Assembly: GCA_000242935.3 (NCBI GenBank)
Contig: CP007053.1
Location: 434,001 to 498,000, forward strand
Origin: Opitutaceae bacterium TAV5
Lineage (GTDB): Bacteria; Verrucomicrobiota; Verrucomicrobiia; Opitutales; Opitutaceae
Reading direction: 5' to 3'
DNA length: 64,000 nucleotides
In this document: positions 58,190 through 64,000 of the stretch, in pieces
Layout of the letters: each line of letters starts with the position of its first letter
Numbering within the stretch: position 1 is the first letter of the stretch
Program-made: the position numbers and the translations under genes
The notes under the pieces: generated by a model
The model's database searches: none
Told to the model about the DNA's origin: nothing
What the model saw: the letters and a program-made list of their open reading frames with translations, nothing else

Positions 58190-60787
58190 ATGAAAATCAG
58201 CCTCCAGTGGCTCGCCCGCTACATCGACCTTTCCGGCCTCACCCTCGTGCAAATCACCGACGCCCTCCCCATGCTCGGCCTTGAAGTCGAGGACACCGCT
58301 TCCGCCGGACTCCCCCCGCTCAAGAACGTCGTCATCGGCAAAATCCTCTCCTTCGAAAAACACCCCAAAGCCGACAAACTCTCCGTCTGCCGCGTCGACA
58401 CCGGCGATCCCGCCGGTCCGCGCCAGATCGTCTGCGGGGCGAAAAACTTCACCACCAACGATCTCGTCCCCGTCGCCCTCCCCGGCGCCGTCCTGCCCGG
58501 CGACTTCGAAATCAAGATCAGCAAGCTCCGCGACGTCGAATCGCAGGGCATGATGTGCTCCGCCCGCGAGCTCGGCCTCGGCCAGGACCACGAGGGCCTC
58601 CTCATTCTCACCACCCGCAACCTCCCGGTCGGCACCTCCATCAACGACCACTTCCCGCAACCCGACACCGTCCTCGACCTCAGCATCACCGCCAACCGCG
58701 GCGATTGCCTCGGCCACATTGGCGTCGCCCGCGACCTCGCCGCCTGGTTCGACCGCCCTCTCCGCCTGCCCGACCTCGCCGACCCCACCCCCTCCGCGCC
58801 CGTTCCTTCCGCTGACGCCGCCGACCTCCTCGCCTCTGTCGCCACCACGATCGACACCTGCCCGTATTACACCGCCACCGTCATCCGCGGCGTCAAAGTC
58901 GCCCCCTCGCCCGACTGGCTCGCCCGCGACCTCACTGCCGCCGGCCTTCGTCCGATCAACAACATCGTGGACATCACCAACTGGGTGATGCTCGAAACCG
59001 GCCAGCCCCTGCACGCCTTCGACTCCGCCAACATCGGTGGCCGCCAGATAAAAATCCGTCCCGCCGCGCCCGGCGAAAAGCTCAAACTCCTCGACCAGGG
59101 CCGCACCGTCGCGCTCGAGACCACCGACTGCGTCATCGCCGACGCCGAAAAACCCATGGCCCTCGGCGGCATCATGGGCGGCGCAAACAGCGGCGTGACC
59201 GACGCCACCACCAACATCGTTCTCGAAGCCGCGTATTTCCGCCCCGGCCCCGTCCGCAAGACCAGCCGCCGCCTCGCCATTTCCACGGACAGCGCCCAGC
59301 GCTACACCCGCGACGCCGATCCCGCCGGTGTCCTGTTCGCCGCCCGCCGCGCCACCGCTCTCATCGTCGAACTCGCCGGCGGCACCGTCATCGGCCCCCG
59401 TGTCACCGTCGGAGCCCCCCCGCGCGGCGACCGCACCATCGATCTCTCCGCCGACTACGTCCGCGCCCGTTGCGGTTTCGACATTCCCGACGCCACCATC
59501 GCCACCACCCTCCGTCGCCTCGGCTTCACCGTCACGGAACAAAGTGGCGCGGGCGTCCCGCCCGCTTCCGGATCCCTGAAATCCACCACCGCCACCTGGC
59601 GCGTCACCGTCCCCTCTTTCCGCGCCGAGGTTGACCGCCCCATCGACCTCGTCGAGGAGTTCGTCCGTATCCACGGTACCGCTACGATCCCCTCCGCGCC
59701 CATCCCCGCCCCCGCTCCCGGCGAAATCGAGAACGATGATTCTCTCGCGACCTTCACCCGTCGCGCCACCGCCCACCTCGTCGGCGCCGGCCATGCCGAA
59801 TGCTGCCACTACACCCTCTGTGACGGACGCGACATCGCTGCGCTTTTCGGCCAGCCGACCGCCGACGCGCTCGCACTCGCCAACCCGCTCACCAGCGAAC
59901 TCGGCCACATCCGCCCCTCGCTCCTTCCCGGCCTGCTCGAGGCGCTCAAGCTCAACCTCGCCGCGCACAACGCCCCCCGCCGCCTCTTCGAAATCGGCCG
60001 CGTCTTCCGGCCGACCCCGGATGGCGCACTCCGCGAACTCACCGCCGTCTCTTTCGTCATCCTCGCCGAGCCGACCACCCGTACCTGGCTCAAACGCGAC
60101 GCCGTCGATTTCTTTCACGCGAAAAAACTCGCCCTCGATCTCGCCGCCCTCGCCGGTGTCAACCCCGCCCGCCTCCAGTTCCACCTCATCACTGACGAGC
60201 AAGCCGACACCGCCGCATCCGCTACCAACTCCAAACCCCAAACCCCAAACCCCAAACCGGGCGCGGCTGCCGCCGCGCTCTGGCAGCGCAACCACTCCGC
60301 GCAAACCACCGACCGTGCCCGTCAGGTCGAGCTCGCCTGTGGTCTCATCGACGCCAGAACCGCCCGTGCCCGCGACATCAAAAACCACACCATCATCGCC
60401 GGCGAACTGCTCCTCCCCCGCCAGGTTTTCGCGGCCGAGCCAAAACGCATCCGTTTCCAGCCCTTCAGCTCCTATCCGCCGACCACGCGCGACCTCGCTC
60501 TCGTCGTCGACGCCGCCACGCCTGCCGGGGAAGTGGCCGACAAGCTCAAGACCACCACGGCCAAAATCATCGGCAAGACCTTCGCCATCGAAAGCGTCAA
60601 CGTCTTTGATCTGTACCAAGGATCGGGATTGGCAGCAAAAAACCTTCCCGAAGGCAAAAAGAGCCTCGCCCTCTCGCTCGTATTCCGCGCCCCCGACCGC
60701 ACCCTGACCGACGACGAAGTCAACCTGGCATTCAGCAAGCTCCAGGCCGAACTCGCCAAAAACGCCGCTTGGCAAATCCGCAAATAA
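58190..60787 (+). CDS. pheT: Phenylalanyl-tRNA synthetase beta subunit with two repeat-derived insertions
   Basis: The 865-residue protein has the N-terminal tRNA-binding domain (LKNVVIGKILSFEKHPKADK), the B3/4 editing region (RPINNIVDITNWVMLETGQP; HAFD), B5 (IDLSADYVRARCGFDIPDAT), a pseudo-catalytic core, and the C-terminal anticodon-binding FDX-ACB (FSSYPPTTRDLALVVDAATP). Two stretches look foreign. Residues about 452-461 (QSGAGVPPASGS) are translated from a palindromic unit identical to one at 43226-43247. Residues about 681-690 (SKPQTPNPKPG) come from CCAAACCCCAAACC words. Both keep the frame. Confidence 0.94.
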   Translation: MKISLQWLARYIDLSGLTLVQITDALPMLGLEVEDTASAGLPPLKNVVIGKILSFEKHPKADKLSVCRVDTGDPAGPRQIVCGAKNFTTNDLVPVALPGAVLPGDFEIKISKLRDVESQGMMCSARELGLGQDHEGLLILTTRNLPVGTSINDHFPQPDTVLDLSITANRGDCLGHIGVARDLAAWFDRPLRLPDLADPTPSAPVPSADAADLLASVATTIDTCPYYTATVIRGVKVAPSPDWLARDLTAAGLRPINNIVDITNWVMLETGQPLHAFDSANIGGRQIKIRPAAPGEKLKLLDQGRTVALETTDCVIADAEKPMALGGIMGGANSGVTDATTNIVLEAAYFRPGPVRKTSRRLAISTDSAQRYTRDADPAGVLFAARRATALIVELAGGTVIGPRVTVGAPPRGDRTIDLSADYVRARCGFDIPDATIATTLRRLGFTVTEQSGAGVPPASGSLKSTTATWRVTVPSFRAEVDRPIDLVEEFVRIHGTATIPSAPIPAPAPGEIENDDSLATFTRRATAHLVGAGHAECCHYTLCDGRDIAALFGQPTADALALANPLTSELGHIRPSLLPGLLEALKLNLAAHNAPRRLFEIGRVFRPTPDGALRELTAVSFVILAEPTTRTWLKRDAVDFFHAKKLALDLAALAGVNPARLQFHLITDEQADTAASATNSKPQTPNPKPGAAAAALWQRNHSAQTTDRARQVELACGLIDARTARARDIKNHTIIAGELLLPRQVFAAEPKRIRFQPFSSYPPTTRDLALVVDAATPAGEVADKLKTTTAKIIGKTFAIESVNVFDLYQGSGLAAKNLPEGKKSLALSLVFRAPDRTLTDDEVNLAFSKLQAELAKNAAWQIRK
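59544..59565. repeat. Palindromic unit inside pheT
   Basis: The 22 bases are the exact inverse complement of 43226-43247 (GTGGCGCGGGCGTCCCGCCC, then GC). It is inserted in frame in the B5 region of pheT and encodes SGAGVPPA. Confidence 0.85.
60231..60258. repeat. CCAAACCCCAAACC word repeat inside pheT
   Basis: Four CCAAACC/CCCAAAC words in tandem within the coding sequence encode a Lys-Pro-Gln-Thr-Pro-Asn-Pro-Lys-Pro stretch. The style resembles intergenic word repeats elsewhere in the window. Confidence 0.6.
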
Positions 60788-60847
60788 CCAGACTGCACGG
60801 TCCGTCATTTCATTCCGCAATCCGCACTCCGAATTCCGCATTTCCCG

Positions 60848-61138
60848 ATGTCCTCACCTGCCGACCTCAACATCGACCACGTCGCCCGTCTCGCCCGCAT
60901 CGAGCTTACGGCCGAAGAGAAAGCCACCTTCGCCGCCCAGCTCGGCGACGTCCTCCAGCACATCGACAAACTCAAACAGGTGGACGTCACCCACGTCGAA
61001 CCCACCGCGCACGGCTTTCCGATCTACAACGTCTGGCAGGCCGACGAACCCGGCCCCGTCTTTACTCCGGAGCAAGCCCTCGCCAACGCTCCCGCCCGAC
61101 GCGACAACATGATCTCCGTCCCAAAAGTCGTCGAATAA
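60848..61138 (+). CDS. gatC: Aspartyl/glutamyl-tRNA amidotransferase subunit C
   Basis: The 96-residue GatC (NIDHVARLARIELTAEEKAT, then HIDKLKQVDVTHVEPTAHGF; ANAPARRDNMISVPKVVE) stabilises GatA-GatB. It is first of gatCAB. The 60-bp leader (60788-60847) has CCGCA/TTCCGCA-type words. It is separated from gatA by a MITE-like repeat. Confidence 0.95.
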   Translation: MSSPADLNIDHVARLARIELTAEEKATFAAQLGDVLQHIDKLKQVDVTHVEPTAHGFPIYNVWQADEPGPVFTPEQALANAPARRDNMISVPKVVE

Positions 61139-61148
61139 AACCGAACCA

Positions 61149-61305
61149 TTTGAACAGAAGTTAAGAAGATCACGAAGGCACTCCCTTTCCCGTAACCTGT
61201 CCCGTATCCGCGACACTTTTTCTCCTAAACAGAAAACGTCTCCTTCGCCTGACCATCCTCCAGCCGCCATCGGGCCTTCGTCCCCTTCTTAACTTCTGTT
61301 CAAAA
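61149..61305. repeat. ~155 bp MITE-like element, copy 1 (gatC-gatA gap)
   Basis: Terminal inverted repeats are TTTGAACAGAAGTTAAGAAG (61149-61168) and its perfect complement at 61285-61304. The interior shares about 80% identity by eye with copy 2 at 62814-62966 (ATCACGAAGGCACTCCC, AAAGAAAACG-type centre, CCTTCGTC). It has no coding potential. Confidence 0.85.
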
Positions 61306-61324
61306 CAAAATCTTCTGTATCCAA

Positions 61325-62806
61325 ATGCCGGCCACACCGCTCACGTACCGCACCATTGCCGATCTCTCCGACGCCCTCGCCCGCAAGGAACTTTCTTCGG
61401 TCGAACTCACGCAGGCCGTCATCGACCGTACCGCTGCCGTCGAACCAAAGGTCAACGCCTTCAACTCGTACGACCCCGCCGACGCGCTCGCGCAAGCCGC
61501 CGCCTCCGACGCCCGCCGCGCCGCCGGCCATGCCCGTGGCCCGCTCGACGGCATTCCCGTTGCCATCAAGGACGTCATTTCCGTCGCCAACCAACCCCTG
61601 ACCGCTTCGAGCAAAATCCTCGCCAACTACGTTTCCCCCTACGACGCCACCGTCATTCAAAAACTCCGCCACGCCGGCGCCGTCATCTGGGGCCGCCTCA
61701 ACCTCGACGAACTCGCCATGGGTTCGTCCACGGAAAACTCCGCCTTCAAGACCACCAGCAACCCCTACGACCTCGACTGCGTCCCCGGCGGCTCTTCCGG
61801 AGGCAGCGCCGCCGCCGTCGCGGCCGGCGAAGCCATCGCCACCCTCGGCTCCGACACCGGCGGCTCCATCCGCCAGCCCGCCGCCCTCTGCAACGTCGTC
61901 GGACTCAAGCCCACCTACGGCCTCGTCTCCCGCTACGGCCTCGCCGCCTTCGCCAGTTCGCTCGACCAGATCGGCCCCTTCACCCGCACCGTCGAAGACG
62001 CCGCCCTCCTCCTGCAAGCCATCGCCGGCCACGACCCGCACGACTCGACCTCCTGCCAGGTCGCCCTTCCCGACTACCGCGCCGGCCTCCATCGCCAATC
62101 CGCCTCCTCCGAGGCGCCCCGCCGGCTCGGCATCCCCAAGGAATATTTCGGTGAAGGCCTCGACCCTGAAGTCGGCGCCGCCGTCGAGCAGGCCATCGCT
62201 CACTACAAAAAACTCGGCTACGAAATCCGCGACGTTTCCCTGCCTCATACCGAGCATTGCCTGAGTGTTTATTACATCCTTTCCACGGCCGAGTGTTCCT
62301 CCAACCTCGCCCGCCTCGACGGCATCCGCTACGGTTACCGCTCCCCCAACGCCACCGGTGCCGTTGACATCTACAGCAAAACCCGGGCCGAAGGTTTTGG
62401 TCCCGAAGTCAAACGCCGTGTCATCCTCGGCACCTACGTCCTCAGCAGCGGCTACTACGACGCCTATTACCTCCGCGCGCAAAAAGTCCGCACCCTGATC
62501 CGCCAGGATTTCCTGAACGCCTTCGGGCAAGTCGACGCCATCGTCACGCCCACGAGCCCCACGCCTGCGTTCCGCAAAGGCGAGCGCTCCGCCAACCCGA
62601 TGGCCATGTATTTGTCCGACATCTACACGATCGGCGCCAACCTCGCCGGCATCCCCGGCATCAGCATCCCGTGCGGTTTCACCCGGGCCGGCCTCCCCAT
62701 CGGCCTGCAACTCCTCGGCCAGCCGCTGAAAGAAGCCGACCTCCTCGCCATCGCCCACGCCTACGACTCCGTTCACGACTGGCACACCCGCCATCCCGCT
62801 CTCTGA
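61325..62806 (+). CDS. gatA: Aspartyl/glutamyl-tRNA amidotransferase subunit A
   Basis: The 493-residue amidase-signature protein has the catalytic Lys in IPVAIKDVI, cis-Ser and nucleophile Ser in PGGSSGGSAAAVAAGE and SDTGGSIRQPAALC, and the YGLVSRYGLAAFASSLDQIG segment. It releases ammonia from glutamine for transamidation of Glu-tRNA-Gln or Asp-tRNA-Asn. It is flanked on both sides by copies of the same MITE-like repeat. Confidence 0.96.
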   Translation: MPATPLTYRTIADLSDALARKELSSVELTQAVIDRTAAVEPKVNAFNSYDPADALAQAAASDARRAAGHARGPLDGIPVAIKDVISVANQPLTASSKILANYVSPYDATVIQKLRHAGAVIWGRLNLDELAMGSSTENSAFKTTSNPYDLDCVPGGSSGGSAAAVAAGEAIATLGSDTGGSIRQPAALCNVVGLKPTYGLVSRYGLAAFASSLDQIGPFTRTVEDAALLLQAIAGHDPHDSTSCQVALPDYRAGLHRQSASSEAPRRLGIPKEYFGEGLDPEVGAAVEQAIAHYKKLGYEIRDVSLPHTEHCLSVYYILSTAECSSNLARLDGIRYGYRSPNATGAVDIYSKTRAEGFGPEVKRRVILGTYVLSSGYYDAYYLRAQKVRTLIRQDFLNAFGQVDAIVTPTSPTPAFRKGERSANPMAMYLSDIYTIGANLAGIPGISIPCGFTRAGLPIGLQLLGQPLKEADLLAIAHAYDSVHDWHTRHPAL

Positions 62807-62813
62807 AAAATTC

Positions 62814-62966
62814 GCACAGAAGTTAAGAAGATCACGAAGGCACTCCCGTTCCCGTAACCTCCTCCCGCATCCGACACATCTTTCCTGAAAAAGAAAACGC
62901 CACATCCGCCCGACCACCCTCCAGCCACCTCCGTGGCCTTCGTCTCCTTCTTATCTTCTGTTCAAA
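62814..62966. repeat. ~155 bp MITE-like element, copy 2 (gatA-gatB gap)
   Basis: The left end GCACAGAAGTTAAGAAG (62814-62830) and the right end CTTCTTATCTTCTGTTCAAA (62948-62967) form slightly decayed terminal inverted repeats. The interior is homologous and co-linear with copy 1, in the same orientation. Confidence 0.85.
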
Positions 62967-62991
62967 ATAAAACGCTCTTCTGTAATTTATA

Positions 62992-64000
62992 ATGCAATAC
63001 GAAGCCGTCATCGGACTTGAAGTCCATATCCAGCTCAAAACCCGGACCAAGATGTTCACCCGAGCTCCCGCCGGCTACGGGCACGAACCCAACACCCTCA
63101 CCGATCCCGTCGTTCTCGCTCTCCCCGGCGCGCTTCCTGTCCTCAACAAGGCCGCCATCGACCAGATCATCAAAGCCGGTCTTCTCGTCGGCTGCACCAT
63201 CGCCCCCGAATGCCGCTGGGATCGCAAAAACTACTTCTACCCCGACTCTCCCAAAAACTACCAGCTCACCCAGCAATTCCACCCCATCTGCCTCGGCGGC
63301 GAAGTCGAAATCGAACTCCCCGGTCCCGCCCGCAACATCATGGGCGAACACAAAAAAATCCCTCTCAACCGCATCCACCTCGAAGAAGACGTCGGCAAAC
63401 TCAACCACCACGCCACCGACTCCCTCGTCGACTACAATCGCGCCGGCACCCCGCTGATGGAGCTCGTCACCGAACCGGCACTCCACTCCGCCGATGAAGC
63501 CTTCGCCTTCCTCACCGCCCTGCGCGCCGTCATGGTCCAGGGCGGCGTTTCCGACTGCGACATGGAAAAAGGCCAGATGCGCTGCGATGCCAACGTCTCC
63601 ATCCGTCCTGCCGGCAGCACGACGCTCGGCACCAAGGTCGAAATGAAGAATCTCAACTCGATCTCCTACGTCCGCGACGGCATCGCCCACGAAATCAGAC
63701 GCCAGACCGCTCTCGTCCAGTCCGGCGGCCGGGTCGTGCAGGAAACCCGCGACTACGACGGTCTCACTGGCGCTTCGCAATCCCTCCGTACCAAGGAAGA
63801 CGCGCATGACTACCGCTTTTTCCCCGACCCCGACCTCCTGCCCGTCCGTGTGGATGACGCCTGGAAAGCCACCATCGCCGCCACGCTTCCCGAACGCCCC
63901 TTCGACCGCCAGCGCCGCCTGATGGCCGATTACAGCCTCCCCTACACCATCACCAGCGTCCTCATCTGGGACAAACCCCTCGCCGGCTACTACGACACCG
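62992..64000 (+). CDS. gatB: Aspartyl/glutamyl-tRNA amidotransferase subunit B (runs off the window)
   Basis: The first 336 residues of about 480 are visible. GatB signatures: YEAVIGLEVHIQLKTRTKMF, LPGALPVLNKAAID, RKNYFYPDSPKNYQLTQQFH, RIHLEEDVGKLNHH and CDMEKGQMRCDANVSIRPAG, plus EMKNLNSISYVRDGI. GatB binds the misacylated tRNA and activates it with ATP. The YqeY-like tail domain is beyond the window edge. Confidence 0.96.
   Translation, partial: MQYEAVIGLEVHIQLKTRTKMFTRAPAGYGHEPNTLTDPVVLALPGALPVLNKAAIDQIIKAGLLVGCTIAPECRWDRKNYFYPDSPKNYQLTQQFHPICLGGEVEIELPGPARNIMGEHKKIPLNRIHLEEDVGKLNHHATDSLVDYNRAGTPLMELVTEPALHSADEAFAFLTALRAVMVQGGVSDCDMEKGQMRCDANVSIRPAGSTTLGTKVEMKNLNSISYVRDGIAHEIRRQTALVQSGGRVVQETRDYDGLTGASQSLRTKEDAHDYRFFPDPDLLPVRVDDAWKATIAATLPERPFDRQRRLMADYSLPYTITSVLIWDKPLAGYYDT

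Noticed and set aside
60231-60258. Telomere-like repeat suggesting a chromosome end
   Set aside because: It lies in frame inside pheT with intact coding on both sides, so it is a coding word repeat, not an end.

Overview
The window is high-GC bacterial DNA. It most likely comes from a Verrucomicrobiota chromosome, probably Opitutaceae. That assignment is an inference from three things: an uninterrupted str-S10-spc-alpha ribosomal superoperon, a complete methylmalonyl-CoA/propionate module with a sodium-pump decarboxylase, and the style of the intergenic repeats. No rRNA, tRNA or CRISPR array was recognised.

Layout. (1) 1-17546, minus strand: a ribosomal and translation superoperon read from rpsL to the 5' end of rpsD. 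The tuf, rpmD and rpmJ genes are absent from it. A degenerate adenylate-kinase-like gene sits at the usual adk position, and a small exported protein gene interrupts the S10 block. (2) 18092-25798, minus strand: an OadA-like carboxyltransferase, biotin ligase, OadB-type Na+ pump subunit, a 43-residue membrane protein, a biotin carrier, an OadG-type subunit, an MmdA carboxyltransferase and methylmalonyl-CoA epimerase. The divergent mutA-mutB pair (26005-30217, plus strand) completes a succinate-propionate pathway. (3) 30653-40750: a chromosomal integron. It has intI on the minus strand, an attI region and 14 cassettes in the plus direction, with near-identical attC sites of three size classes. 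An IS110-family (IS1111-type) element is inserted exactly in the fourth attC core. Cassette genes are lower in GC than the host genes, and mostly small, membrane or secreted proteins of unknown function. Two of them are broken. (4) 40845-49000, minus strand: an ABC-F ATPase, then a c-type cytochrome lipoprotein, a di-haem oxidoreductase, an imelysin, a double RidA-fold protein and a cytochrome-PQQ sugar dehydrogenase fusion. A divergent FbpABC-type iron transporter (49207-53187) follows, which suggests an iron-related neighbourhood. (5) 53411-64000, plus strand: apaG, a beta-CASP metallo-hydrolase, rpmI-rplT, pheS, a GxxExxY-family gene inserted between pheS and pheT, pheT, and gatC-gatA-gatB (gatB runs off the end).

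The most unusual features are these. The IS1111-type element carries, in its long non-coding end, a 9-base copy of the attC target core, as expected if a bridge/seek RNA guides it to integron attC sites. A family of palindromic 'word' repeats with GAACAGAAG ends brackets the GxxExxY gene and occurs twice as roughly 155 bp MITE-like elements around gatA. A 22-base palindromic unit recurs exactly, in frame, inside pheT. The integron itself has an integrase with a long N-terminal extension and an array of otherwise unknown cassettes. All functional statements come from reading motifs by eye; no database search was run.
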